The translations under genes and the position numbers were made by a program. 64,000 nucleotides of DNA from Amycolatopsis nivea (GTDB lineage Bacteria > Actinomycetota > Actinomycetes > Mycobacteriales > Pseudonocardiaceae): assembly GCF_004522235.1 (NCBI RefSeq), contig NZ_SDLT01000002.1, forward strand, positions 328,025 to 392,024, in the 5' to 3' direction. Below the pieces are notes generated by a model. That model made no database searches, was not told the DNA's origin, and saw nothing but the letters and a program-made list of their open reading frames with translations. Below are positions 24,696 through 32,995 of this stretch, in pieces (positions within the stretch are counted from its first letter, which is position 1; every line of letters begins with the position of its first letter).

Positions 24696-24970
24696 CGGGC
24701 GTCCCCCTCGTCCAGGTCGTCAACGCTCAGCTCGTCCCGGCCGCCGCCCCGCGGCTTGTTCTTGGTGGCCAGGTAGACGATGCCGGTGCACAGCACGCCC
24801 AGCACCACGAACGCCAGCTGGAACCAGTAAAAGAACGGAAGGCCGAACAGCCGCGGCCCGTCGAAGTTGAACAGCGGCGTGACCAGGATCAGCAACGGGA
24901 TCAGCAACAGCAGGTTCCAGGCACTGAACTGGAACCCGCGCACCCGACCGCCCGGTTTGGCAGTGGACAT
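24692..24970 (-). CDS. DUF3311 small membrane protein, partner of symporter
   Basis: 92 residues with two hydrophobic helices: WNLLLLIPLLILVTPLFNF and FYWFQLAFVVLGVLCTGIVYLAT, joined by FDGPRLFGLPFF, and an acidic tail. This is the DUF3311 pattern, almost always encoded directly before a sodium:solute symporter, as here (ATGA overlap). Probably an accessory subunit. Confidence 0.88.
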   Translation of the reverse strand: MSTAKPGGRVRGFQFSAWNLLLLIPLLILVTPLFNFDGPRLFGLPFFYWFQLAFVVLGVLCTGIVYLATKNKPRGGGRDELSVDDLDEGDAR

Positions 24971-25084
24971 CGAACCTCACCTAACACTCACGTGACACGC
25001 GACCGCCTGACCCTAGACCCCGGTCATCCCGCCGTCATACGAGTTCGATATCGATTCGATCAGCACTACGAACACGTTCCAGGG

Positions 25085-25259
25085 TGTGGACAACCTCGGG
25101 GACAACCCGCTTCCGCGCGGCCCCTTCGAGCCGTTCACTACCCCTATCGGCGGGACCAGGCCGCCCCGAATGCCCCAAGAGCTTGTGCCGGACGGCGGTT
25201 GTCCACGGGGCTCGGCAGCTTGTGCACAGAGTTATCCACAGGCAGTGGACAACTCTGTG
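25085..25259. other. DnaA-box-like sites and large dyad upstream of XRE gene
   Basis: DnaA-box matches: TGTGGACAA (25085-25093, reverse), TTGTCCACG (25199-25207), TTGTGCACA (25220-25228), TTATCCACA (25232-25240) and AGTGGACAA (25244-25252, reverse); the last three are 12 bases apart. Two of them build a 35-bp inverted repeat (25225-25259) with 15-bp arms (one mismatch) and a 5-base loop, ending 15 bases before the XRE start. A further TGTGGACAA is at 25614. The 304-base gap 24971-25274 holds no convincing gene. Confidence 0.55.
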
Positions 25260-25274
25260 GCTAAACTGAACGGC

Positions 25275-25544
25275 ATGGTCCGCGTGCCCCTCACCGACGA
25301 AGAACGCTCCCGCGGCGAGCGGCTCGGCCTGGTGCTGCGCGCCGCCCGGGCCGGACGCAGCATGGTCGACGTGGCCGCGGAAGCGGGCATTTCGGTCGAA
25401 ACCCTGCGCAAGATCGAGACCGGACGGATCCCGACGCCCGCGTTCTTCACCGTCGCCGCGATCGCTGACGCGGTGGGGATGCCGCTGGACCGGGTGCGCG
25501 TCGCGTGCGAGGGCGACGCGGCGGCGTTTTCGCAGGCCAGCTGA
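25275..25544 (+). CDS. Small XRE-family HTH regulator
   Basis: 89 residues from ATG 25275. One Cro/CI-type helix-turn-helix: RLGLVLRAARAGRSMVDVAAEAGISVETLRKIETGRIPTPAFFTVAAIADAVGMPLDRV. A -10-like TAAACT at 25262 is 7 bases before the ATG, suggesting a leaderless transcript whose promoter region overlaps the large dyad at 25225-25259. Target genes unknown; autoregulation through that dyad is plausible. Confidence 0.85.
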   Translation: MVRVPLTDEERSRGERLGLVLRAARAGRSMVDVAAEAGISVETLRKIETGRIPTPAFFTVAAIADAVGMPLDRVRVACEGDAAAFSQAS

Positions 25545-25632
25545 GGTTTTCCGGGCTAATCGGGCACTACTGCGGGACGGTTGAGCGGGCACCCGTGGGC
25601 TGAGGGATTCCCCTGTGGACAAGTCCGGTAGC

Positions 25633-26478
25633 TCAGCTGACCGGCGACTCTTCGCGTAGCGCCACCGCGGCGCGGACGAGTGCGGCCACCTCGGGGGAGC
25701 GGCTGTTCGGCGGCCAGCCGATCACCGTGGTGACGTCCGGGGCGTCGACGACCGGGACCGCGACGTGTTCCGGCCACTGCCAAGCCCGGCTCGACGCGGG
25801 GATTACCAGCAGTGTCCGGCCGAGCGCGACGAGCTGGGCGAGCGTCGACTGGGTGCGCACCTCCGGGCCGGGGCCGTCCGGGTAGCTGCCGTCGAGGCGA
25901 GGCCATCGGGCGATCGGCAGGTCCGGCACGTCGCTGACCTCGGCCAGGGTCAGGGTTTCCCGCGCGGCGAGCGGATGGGCGGCCGGCAGGATCGCGACCT
26001 GGCCCTCGACCTGGAGATCCTCGGTGTCGAAGCCGGCGAGGTCGTCGTACGGGCGGTGCATGATCGCCACGTCCGCCGAACCGTCGCGCAGCAGTCCGGC
26101 TTGCTCGCCGACCTCGCACAACAGGATCTCGACCGGCGGACCCGCGGCCAACAGCCGCTGCAGGAGGTCGTGCGACGCTCCGGCTTTGGTCGCCAGCACC
26201 AGCGGATGATTCCCGGCTCGACGCGTGCGGCGGGCAGCGGCCGCGACGGCGGCGAGGGCCAGCCGGGATTCGCGCAGCAGGACCCGGCCTGCCTCGGTCA
26301 GCGCGACGCCGCGGCGGTTGCGTTCGAGGAGTTGCACGCCGAGCCGTCGCTCCAGCTGGGCGATCGCGCGCGAGAGCGGCGGTTGAGCGATCCCGAGCCG
26401 TTCGGCGGCGCGGCCGAAGTGCAGTTCTTCGGCGACCGCGGCGAAGTAGCGGAGTTCGCGGGTCTCGAGGTCGTCCAC
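25633..26478 (-). CDS. LysR-family transcriptional regulator
   Basis: 281 residues. N-terminal HTH (about 1-62): LETRELRYFAAVAEELHFGRAAERLGIAQPPLSRAIAQLERRLGVQLLERNRRGVALTEAG. The effector domain follows (from about 90). Divergent from the short-chain dehydrogenase at 26555, with a T-N11-A palindrome (26492-26506) between the two starts, so the dehydrogenase is the likely target. Effector unknown. Confidence 0.93.
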   Translation of the reverse strand: MDDLETRELRYFAAVAEELHFGRAAERLGIAQPPLSRAIAQLERRLGVQLLERNRRGVALTEAGRVLLRESRLALAAVAAAARRTRRAGNHPLVLATKAGASHDLLQRLLAAGPPVEILLCEVGEQAGLLRDGSADVAIMHRPYDDLAGFDTEDLQVEGQVAILPAAHPLAARETLTLAEVSDVPDLPIARWPRLDGSYPDGPGPEVRTQSTLAQLVALGRTLLVIPASSRAWQWPEHVAVPVVDAPDVTTVIGWPPNSRSPEVAALVRAAVALREESPVS

Positions 26479-26491
26479 CAGCGCCAGCGTA

Positions 26492-26506
26492 ATACCCCGC
26501 GGGTAT
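26492..26506. promoter_or_regulatory. LysR-type T-N11-A operator
   Basis: ATACCC and GGGTAT arms around CGC form a perfect 15-bp palindrome; T26493 to A26505 gives the T-N11-A pattern. It lies 14 bases before the lysR start and about 50 before the divergent SDR gene. Confidence 0.7.
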
Positions 26507-26554
26507 CACAGCGGACTCACTTGATCTTGGACGCGACCGGAACCCGCGCCGACC

Positions 26555-27268
26555 ATGGACGGAGTGAACGACACGAAGACCGCGCTGGTCACCGGCGCGA
26601 ACAAGGGAATCGGCCTCGCCATCGCGCACGGCCTCGGCTCGATCGGCTTCACCGTCGCCGTGGGTGCGCGGGACGAAAACAACCGCGAGCAGGCCGTCAA
26701 AGAACTGCGCGGCGCGGGCATCGACGCGTTCGGGGTCGCGCTCGACGTCACGTCCGAGGACAGCGTCGCCGCCGCGGCCAAGTCCATCGAACGGCTCGAC
26801 GTCCTGGTCAACAACGCCGGCATCAGCGGCCTGTTCGACGGCGGCGCCCAGGATCCGACGACACTCGACCTCGACGTCCTCCGCACGGTCCTCGACACGA
26901 ACGTCTTCGGCGTCGTCCGGGTCACGAACGCGATGCTGCCGCTGCTGCGCCGCGCCGAGTCGCCGCGCATCGTCAACCTGTCCAGCAACATGGGTTCGCT
27001 GAAGCTGCGGACCGGCCCCATCCTCGCCGCTTACGCGCCGTCGAAGACGATGCTCAACAGCATCACCGTGCAGTACGCCCGCGCGCTCGCCGACACGAAC
27101 GTCATCATCAACGCCGCGTGTCCCGGTTACGTAGCAACGGATTTCAACGGCTACGCCGGAACCAGGACCCCCGAGCAGGGCGCGGCGATCGCGGTCAAAC
27201 TCGCGACTCTGCCGGACGACGGGCCGCGCGGCGGGTTCTTCGACGACGCCGGGGAGGTCCCCTGGTGA
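26555..27268 (+). CDS. Short-chain dehydrogenase/reductase
   Basis: 237-residue SDR. Cofactor motif TGANKGIGLAIA (about 13-24), NNAGISG, catalytic Ser in NLSSNMGSL and YAPSKTM (YxxxK). Carbonyl-reductase-like. A classical NADP(H) enzyme on an unknown carbonyl substrate. Its promoter region is shared with the divergent LysR gene. The stop is 4 bases from that of the convergent EndoU-like gene. Confidence 0.9.
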   Translation: MDGVNDTKTALVTGANKGIGLAIAHGLGSIGFTVAVGARDENNREQAVKELRGAGIDAFGVALDVTSEDSVAAAAKSIERLDVLVNNAGISGLFDGGAQDPTTLDLDVLRTVLDTNVFGVVRVTNAMLPLLRRAESPRIVNLSSNMGSLKLRTGPILAAYAPSKTMLNSITVQYARALADTNVIINAACPGYVATDFNGYAGTRTPEQGAAIAVKLATLPDDGPRGGFFDDAGEVPW

Positions 27269-27272
27269 CGCC

Positions 27273-27848
27273 TCAGCCGCGCAGGTCGGCGAGGACCCGT
27301 TCCCGGTCGTTGAGGTAGCGGCAGTCGCGGACCGGCAGTTCGAACGAGTTCAGCAGCTTCTCGAAGTCCGCGTACTCGTCCGGGTTGAGCTGGATGCCGG
27401 TCACCTCGAAGTGCGCGGCCAGGGTGTCGGCCAGTTCCTCCCATTCGCCGGACCACTGCAGGTCGCGGTAGTGCTCGAGGTCTTCGGCAGGCATCCGGTC
27501 GGCGAGCAGGCGCAGGACGCTGTCGACGAAGTAGCTGATCCGGTTGCCCGCGCGGTCGTCGACGGTCGGGTTCGCCGGGTCTCGCGCGGCGTCCGCGTTC
27601 CGGACGACGCCGGGGCCCGGCAGCGGGTAGCTGGTGTGCACGTTCCCGTCGCCGTTGACCAGGACGACCACGCGCACGCCGTAGCGTTCGCCGACGCAGC
27701 GCCAGCGGCCGTTGTACTGCTGCCGCCGGGGTTCGCCCGGATCGTTGGCGACGTCCTTGACCACCGCGATGATCTGCTCGTCGCTCCAGCCGGGCGGGAA
27801 CTCGCACGTCGCCCTGCGTCCGATGCCGGAAGCGTGTCCACCGCCCAC
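27273..27848 (-). CDS. EndoU-like nuclease domain fused to MafI-like immunity domain
   Basis: 191 residues. The N terminus starts at MGGGHASG, the GGGH catalytic-His motif of bacterial EndoU toxins, then EFPPGWSDEQIIAVVKDVANDP, RWRCVGERYGVRVVVLV and VHTSYP, matching the EndoU C-terminal core (about 1-80). EndoU toxins normally have an earlier His (HILxGD-like) that is missing here: the upstream frame is closed by a TAG 10 codons before. Residues about 115-175 (RMPAEDLEHYRDLQWSGEWEELADTL...IQLNPDEYADFEKLLNSF) resemble MafI-type immunity proteins. GTG 27848 has a strong GAGAGGAG. No secretion domain. Probably an immunity gene carrying a toxin remnant, or a regulated ribonuclease. It lies 46 bases downstream of an ABC permease on the same strand. 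Confidence 0.65.
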   Translation of the reverse strand: MGGGHASGIGRRATCEFPPGWSDEQIIAVVKDVANDPGEPRRQQYNGRWRCVGERYGVRVVVLVNGDGNVHTSYPLPGPGVVRNADAARDPANPTVDDRAGNRISYFVDSVLRLLADRMPAEDLEHYRDLQWSGEWEELADTLAAHFEVTGIQLNPDEYADFEKLLNSFELPVRDCRYLNDRERVLADLRG

Positions 27849-27894
27849 GTTCGGCTCCTCTCGTCGGCACGGAGCCTAACCCGGACTACGCCGT

Positions 27895-29160
27895 TCAGCC
27901 GAGTTGTGCCAGCACCAGGATTCCGATGGCCAGCAGGTCCGGACCGCGGAACAGTTGCCGCATAAGGTTTGCCGGCATCGGGCCAGCGGGGGTGTCGACG
28001 AAACCCGCGCTGCTGTAGTCGACCGGTTGCCGCGTGACGGTGCGCAACACCGACAGCACCGCCAGGGCGACGGTCACCCACGAGAGCGGCGAAAACGCGG
28101 TGCCCAAAGCCAAAAGCGCCACTGAGAGCAGAGCGCACCAGATCAGGGCGACCACCGTCAGCGCGACGCCGTGGGCGATCACCAGCTCCTGCGAAGACGA
28201 GCCCAGCCACCGTCGCCGACCCGGATTCCGCCACAGCACGCCGAGACCAGCCCCGAAAGGAGTAAACGCGACGTACGCGCCGATGCCGATGAGCACCGGT
28301 CCCGGCAGAGTGGGAACAGCAACATGTCCGACGGCTACCGCGAAAGCCACTAACAAGACCGCGCCCGCGTACCGGGAACGGCCGACGATCCCGACCCACG
28401 CGAGCCGGAACGCGGTGGGCGGGCGCAGCGACCACGAACCGGCGGACGCGGACTCCGGCAGCATCATCATCGGGTCGAGGAACGTCACCGCCATCGCGCG
28501 CAGGACCCGCGCGTTCCAGCCGTCCAGCAGCACCGCGCGACCGGCGCCGCTGACCGCTTTGCCGCCAAAAGCCAGCAACAGCCCGCACAACGCGAGCGCC
28601 GCGCCGACGTACTGCACCGCCATCGCGTCGAGCCTCGCCGCGGCGATGACGACGCCGGCCACCGCGAGCAGCAGCGGTCCAGCGGCTTCGAAAATGAACG
28701 CGGTGCGCCGCGCTGTGGTGAACGCGAGGATCGTGCCGCCCGCGACGAGGGCTGCGGCGGCCCGCCACCAGTCGGCCGAACTGCCGCCGACCGCCAGCAT
28801 CAGCGCGGCGAGATATCCGATCACCACCACGAATCCGGTGAGCACACCGGCCAGCCGGGTCGCCACGACGCGGCGACGGTCCACCTCGGCGAAGTCCATC
28901 CAGGTCAGCTCGGCCGGTTCGGCCCAGACGAACCCGCGGCGCAACAGGCTTCGCCAGCCCACCGCGGCACACAACGCGACCAGGCCGAGCACCGCCGAGT
29001 AGTCCACTGCGGACGGTCCAAAAAGGACTCGATGCCAGGCGTCGGTACGGAAGAAGGCGGTGAACAGGAAGCCGACCCCGAAGATCAGCACGAACGTAGG
29101 ACTGTCACCGCTGAAAATGCCGCCGAACCGCTTGCGGCCGGGCACACGCAACCGGGTCAC
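27895..29160 (-). CDS. Membrane component of the unusual two-gene ABC exporter (copy 2)
   Basis: 421 residues, about ten hydrophobic segments. Shares with the 6698-7888 protein: LRRGFVWAEPAELTWMDF, GRRRWLGSS, and a C-terminal DYSSAGF...PANLMRQLFRGPDLL. GTG 29160 overlaps the ATPase stop (GTGA), the same arrangement as in copy 1. No characterised family recognised. The EndoU/immunity-like gene follows on the same strand. Confidence 0.8.
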   Translation of the reverse strand: MTRLRVPGRKRFGGIFSGDSPTFVLIFGVGFLFTAFFRTDAWHRVLFGPSAVDYSAVLGLVALCAAVGWRSLLRRGFVWAEPAELTWMDFAEVDRRRVVATRLAGVLTGFVVVIGYLAALMLAVGGSSADWWRAAAALVAGGTILAFTTARRTAFIFEAAGPLLLAVAGVVIAAARLDAMAVQYVGAALALCGLLLAFGGKAVSGAGRAVLLDGWNARVLRAMAVTFLDPMMMLPESASAGSWSLRPPTAFRLAWVGIVGRSRYAGAVLLVAFAVAVGHVAVPTLPGPVLIGIGAYVAFTPFGAGLGVLWRNPGRRRWLGSSSQELVIAHGVALTVVALIWCALLSVALLALGTAFSPLSWVTVALAVLSVLRTVTRQPVDYSSAGFVDTPAGPMPANLMRQLFRGPDLLAIGILVLAQLG

Positions 29161-29771
29161 CACAGTTCGAGCACGCTGTCTGCCGTGTCCAGCAACGGTT
29201 GATGGTGTGTGGCAACGACAACTGCCGCGCCCGCCGCGGTGGAGCGGCCGATCAGTTTGACCAGCCATTCCTTGCCCGCCGTGTCGAGCGCGCGTTCCGG
29301 CTCGTCCAGCAACAGCACCCGATGCGGCCGCGCGGTGACGCCGAGCAGCAGCAACCGGCGACGCTGTCCGGCCGAGAAATGCCCCGCGGTGACGCGGGCG
29401 CGTTCAGCGAGCCCCGCGTCCGCGAGCAGTTCGTCGTAATCGCCGAGGTCTTCGCCGAACGAGCCGGAGAGCAGTTCCAGGTGCTGCATCGGAGTCAGTT
29501 CGGCGAAGAAATCCGAATCGTCGAAGAGCACGGAAACCTTGCGACGGAAGGAAACACTGCGTTCGTCCGGTTTGGCTCCGTCGATCAGCACCCGGCCCCG
29601 CTGCGGTTCCTGCATCCCGTACAGACACCGCATCAAGGTGGATTTCCCGACGCCGTTAGGCCCGACGAGCACCGCGCATTCGCCTGGGTCGACGGAGAAA
29701 TCGAGATCCTCCAGCAACCACAGGTCACCGGCCTTCACGCCGAGCCCGCGCGCGTCCACTATCGGCGACAC
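29157..29771 (-). CDS. Short ABC ATPase of the unusual two-gene exporter (copy 2)
   Basis: 204 residues. Walker A GPNGVGKST, signature FSAGQRRRL, Walker B VLLLDEPERALD and H-loop ATHHQP are present. The Q-loop position again reads VSVLFDDSDFF (Asp for Gln), identical in context to copy 1 at 6117-6701, so this is a family feature. GTG 29771 is supported by GGTGGTGGAG about 6 bases upstream; GTG 29759 overlapping the previous stop is an alternative. The first bases overlap the oxidoreductase gene. Confidence 0.85.
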   Translation of the reverse strand: MSPIVDARGLGVKAGDLWLLEDLDFSVDPGECAVLVGPNGVGKSTLMRCLYGMQEPQRGRVLIDGAKPDERSVSFRRKVSVLFDDSDFFAELTPMQHLELLSGSFGEDLGDYDELLADAGLAERARVTAGHFSAGQRRRLLLLGVTARPHRVLLLDEPERALDTAGKEWLVKLIGRSTAAGAAVVVATHHQPLLDTADSVLELW

Positions 29772-30652
29772 AGCAGCTCCACCACCGGGGCCAGCACTTC
29801 GAGATTCGGCTCGAGGACGGTGAAATAGCTGAAACCGAACCGAGCGCGATGCGCGACCAGCTGCTCGGCGATTTCCTCGACGCTGCCGACCAGGACAGTG
29901 GGCACTTCAGCCAGCTCGTCCAGCGTGAGCGTGTCGCTGAGGCGCGCATGGATTTCCCGCAGCGCGCTTTCGCGATCATCAGTGATCTGGACGAATTGCA
30001 CGAGCAGGTTGAATTCCGCGTCGCGGCCGGCGAGCCGCTCAGTGACAAATCGCGTGCGTTCTTCCACCGCGTCCGCCGTCGCCAGCATCAGCGGCGCACC
30101 GTCGCGCACCTTTGCCATGCCGCTGAAGGCAATCGTCGCCGCGTGTTCGGCGGCGAGCGAAAGCAACCGGTCGCCGCGGCCGCCGATCATCAACGGGGGA
30201 CCACCGGACTGCACGGGTTTCGGCGCGTATTCCGGATCCGCGTACAGCCGCGCGAGTTCCTTGATCGCGAGTTCGAGGTGATCGACCCGGGCGCCCGCAC
30301 TGGGAAACGGCATTCCGGCCGCTTCGAACTCCGCTTTGACATAACCGGCGCCGAGGCCGAGTTCGAGCCGTCCGGACACGAATTGGTCGGTGCCCGCGAC
30401 CTCGCGCGCGAGCAGCACCGGGTTGTAGAACGGCGCGTTGAGCACGAAAGTGTTGAGCCGCACCCGTTCGGTGACCGAACCGGCCAGCACGAGCGCGGGA
30501 AACGGCGGCGCGATGCCGAGGTGGTCGGCCACGCTCAGCACGTCGTAGCCGAGTTCCTCGACCCGGCGGCATTTCGCGACCCACTCGTCACGCGGGCCCG
30601 GCCGCACCAGGTTCACGCCGAACCGGAAAGTCTTCTCCCCAACAGAGGCCAT
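29759..30652 (-). CDS. LLM-class F420-dependent oxidoreductase
   Basis: 297 residues, luciferase-like TIM barrel. Characteristic stretches: VRRVEELGYDVLSVADH-like opening, RVRLNTFVLNAPFYNPVLLAREVAGTDQFVSGRLELGLGAGY and a C-terminal EEIAEQLVAHRARFGFSYFTV. Probably uses coenzyme F420 or FMN; substrate unknown. Ends overlapping the start of the ABC ATPase gene, so it may be the first gene of the oxidoreductase-ATPase-permease-EndoU operon. Confidence 0.88.
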   Translation of the reverse strand: MASVGEKTFRFGVNLVRPGPRDEWVAKCRRVEELGYDVLSVADHLGIAPPFPALVLAGSVTERVRLNTFVLNAPFYNPVLLAREVAGTDQFVSGRLELGLGAGYVKAEFEAAGMPFPSAGARVDHLELAIKELARLYADPEYAPKPVQSGGPPLMIGGRGDRLLSLAAEHAATIAFSGMAKVRDGAPLMLATADAVEERTRFVTERLAGRDAEFNLLVQFVQITDDRESALREIHARLSDTLTLDELAEVPTVLVGSVEEIAEQLVAHRARFGFSYFTVLEPNLEVLAPVVELLCRR

Positions 30653-30683
30653 GCGGCCCACGCTACCGTTTCCCGGCAACGAA

Positions 30684-30720
30684 GAAGGGGACGTCCGCGC
30701 CCGGTGCGAACGTCCCCTTC
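30684..30720. terminator. Terminator between pckG and the oxidoreductase operon
   Basis: Perfect 11-bp stem GAAGGGGACGT (30684-30694) with ACGTCCCCTTC (30710-30720), 15-base loop. On the minus strand it lies 19 bases after the pckG stop and is followed by TTCGTTG. Confidence 0.8.
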
Positions 30721-30738
30721 TCAGGCGCGGCTGTGGCG

Positions 30739-32559
30739 TCAGCCCAGACGCTGGGCCAGCGCGTCCAGCTCGTCGCGCAGCGAGGACGGCACCTCGCCGA
30801 TCTTCGCGAACCACTCCTCGATGAGCGGCAGTTCCTCGCGCCACTCCTCGTTGCGCACCTCCAGCGCGGCCTGGATGTCCTCGACCGGCTCGGAAAGGCC
30901 CTCGAGGTCGAGGTCCTCGGCGTTCGGCACGAAACCGATCGGGGTCTCGACCGCGTTGCCCTTGCCCTCGACGCGCTCGAGCACCCACTTGAGCACGCGC
31001 GAGTTCTCGCTGAAGCCCGGCCACAGGAAGCGGCCGTCGTCGCCGCGGCGGAACCAGTTGACGTAGAAGATCTTCGGCAGCTTGTTCGCGTCGGCGTTCT
31101 TGCCCAGGTCCAGCCAGTGGTTGAAGTAGTCGCCGGCGTGGTAGCCGAGGAACGGCAGCATCGCCATCGGGTCGCGGCGCACGTTGCCGACCGCGCCGAC
31201 CGCAGCGGCGGTGGTCTCCGACGACATGGTCGCGCCCATGAACACGCCGTGCTGCCAGTCGCGGGCCTGGTTCACCAGCGGCACCGTCGTCTTGCGCCGA
31301 CCGCCGAACAGGATCGCCGAGATCGGCACGCCCTTCGGGTCGTCCCACTCCGGCGCGAGGATCGGGCACTGCGACATCGGCACGCAGTAACGCGAGTTCG
31401 GGTGGGCGGCCTTCTCCTCCGAGTCGGGCGTCCAGTCCTGGTGCTTCCACGAGGTGGCGTGCGCGGGCTTGTTCTCCATGCCCTCCCACCACACGTCGCC
31501 GTCGTCGGTGAGCGCCACGTTCGTGAAGACCGTGTTGCCCTTCTCGATCGTGCGCATGGCGTTCGGGTTCGTGTGGTTGTCGGTGCCCGGCGCGACGCCG
31601 AAGAAGCCGTACTCCGGGTTGACCGCGTACAGGCGGCCGTCCTCGCCGAAGCGCATCCACGCGATGTCGTCGCCGAGGGTCTCCGCGCGCCAGCCCGGGA
31701 TGGTCGGCTGCAGCATGGCGAGGTTGGTCTTGCCGCAGGCGCTCGGGAACGCCGCCGCGACGTAGTGGACCTTGTCCTCGGGCGAGATCAGCTTGAGGAT
31801 CAGCATGTGCTCGGCGAGCCAGCCCTCGTCACGGGCGATGACCGAGCCGATGCGCAGCGAGTAGCACTTCTTGCCCAGCAACGAGTTGCCGCCGTAGCCA
31901 GAGCCGTAGCTCCAGATCAGCCGCTCCTCCGGGAAGTGCGAGATGTACTTGGTCTCGTTGCACGGCCAGGCGACGTCCTTCTCGCCAGGGGCCAGCGGCT
32001 TGCCGACCGAGTGCAGCGCGGGCACGAACTCGCGCTCCGAACCGTCCGGCGCGATGAACTTGTCCAGCGCCGCCTTGCCTGCCCGGGTCATCACGCGCAT
32101 CGACGCGACGACGTAGGCGAAGTCGGTGATTTCGATGCCCAGCTTGGGGTTTTCGTCGCCGAGCGGGCCCATGCAGAACGGGATGACGTACATCGTGCGC
32201 CCGGCCATGCAGCCGCGGTACAGCTCCGTCATGGTGGCCTTCATCTCGGCCGGGTCGACCCAGTTGTTCGTCGGGCCCGCGTCCTTCTCTTCCTTCGAAC
32301 AGATGAAGGTGCGGTTCTCGACCCGCGCGACGTCGTCGGGGTCCGAGGTGGCCCAGTAGGAGTTCGGCTTGGCGTCCAGCTTCACGAAGGTGCCGGCGTC
32401 GACCAGCTCCTGGTTGATCCGGGCGGCTTCCTCGTCAGACCCGTCGACCCACACCACGCGGTCCGGGGTGGTCAGCTCGGCGACCTCCCGGACCCAGGAC
32501 AGCACGCCACTGTGCGTCGTCGGCGCGTTGTCCAGTCCGGGGATGGCGACTGCGGTCAT
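30739..32559 (-). CDS. pckG: Phosphoenolpyruvate carboxykinase (GTP)
   Basis: 606 residues, the normal GTP-type length. Converts oxaloacetate plus GTP to PEP, CO2 and GDP, the gluconeogenic exit from the citric-acid cycle. Kinase-1a P-loop [15 protein letters not shown] near residue 275, [13 protein letters not shown] (metal and kinase-2), and R/N-rich substrate region including [12 protein letters not shown] and [17 protein letters not shown] 32559 has AGGAG a few bases upstream. The leader region contains hairpins (see 32560-32995), which may modulate expression. Confidence 0.97.
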   Translation of the reverse strand: MTAVAIPGLDNAPTTHSGVLSWVREVAELTTPDRVVWVDGSDEEAARINQELVDAGTFVKLDAKPNSYWATSDPDDVARVENRTFICSKEEKDAGPTNNWVDPAEMKATMTELYRGCMAGRTMYVIPFCMGPLGDENPKLGIEITDFAYVVASMRVMTRAGKAALDKFIAPDGSEREFVPALHSVGKPLAPGEKDVAWPCNETKYISHFPEERLIWSYGSGYGGNSLLGKKCYSLRIGSVIARDEGWLAEHMLILKLISPEDKVHYVAAAFPSACGKTNLAMLQPTIPGWRAETLGDDIAWMRFGEDGRLYAVNPEYGFFGVAPGTDNHTNPNAMRTIEKGNTVFTNVALTDDGDVWWEGMENKPAHATSWKHQDWTPDSEEKAAHPNSRYCVPMSQCPILAPEWDDPKGVPISAILFGGRRKTTVPLVNQARDWQHGVFMGATMSSETTAAAVGAVGNVRRDPMAMLPFLGYHAGDYFNHWLDLGKNADANKLPKIFYVNWFRRGDDGRFLWPGFSENSRVLKWVLERVEGKGNAVETPIGFVPNAEDLDLEGLSEPVEDIQAALEVRNEEWREELPLIEEWFAKIGEVPSSLRDELDALAQRLG

Positions 32560-32942
32560 CTCTACTCCTGACTTCCGACGACAAAAGAGCCCACACCGCG
32601 AACGACAGTGTTCTTGGTGCGGGCTTCGTTGCCGGCGACCGAATGGCTTCGCACACCGGCGGAAGACCGGTGTGCGGGTTTTGGGATTCCCCGACTGTAG
32701 CCGGATGGACGGCAGGTAACCGAGAGCTGACCTGTCGGTTCTCTCACAAGAACGATAAGGGAATCGATTCAGTTTCACCGGAACGGGCCAGCGCCGAAAA
32801 TCTTTCCGCGTGGCCCGCGTCGCATTCGTGCCGGATGCCGGGAGAGGGTTGAGCAGTCCTGATCTTGCGCGGACGCTGCCGGGCGCCGGTTCGCTGGAGC
32901 CGGGCGGATCGCGTCGGGATTTGGCGGCCCCGGAGACAGCGA
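32560..32942 (-). other. pckG leader/intergenic region with hairpins, no gene seen
   Basis: About 380 bases without a credible gene. On the pckG leader strand there are a perfect 9-bp hairpin (GCACACCGG 32651-32659 / CCGGTGTGC 32667-32675) and an imperfect one (around 32589-32624, arms with CCCACACC and GGTGCGGG). A further inverted repeat, AACCGA/TCGGTT, lies near 32718-32740. The first hairpin is followed on the plus strand by GGGTTTT and could also be a terminator. Confidence 0.45.
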
Positions 32943-32971
32943 AACGGGCCCGGCGCGCGGCCGGACCCGTT
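32943..32971 (-). terminator. Terminator of the Ca-binding-repeat gene
   Basis: Stem AACGGG-C-CCGGC (32943-32954) with GCCGG-A-CCCGTT (32960-32971), one mismatch, 5-base loop, 25 bases after the stop of the gene at 32996. Confidence 0.7.
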
Positions 32972-32995
32972 CGTGTGACGTCAGTTACCGAGGGC

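Noticed and set aside
25085..25259. Chromosomal origin oriC
   Set aside because: Too few DnaA boxes, no AT-rich unwinding region and no dnaA, dnaN or gyrB nearby.
24992..25264. 90-codon open frame upstream of the XRE gene
   Set aside because: No ribosome-binding site, low-quality composition, and it runs through the dyad and DnaA-box region.
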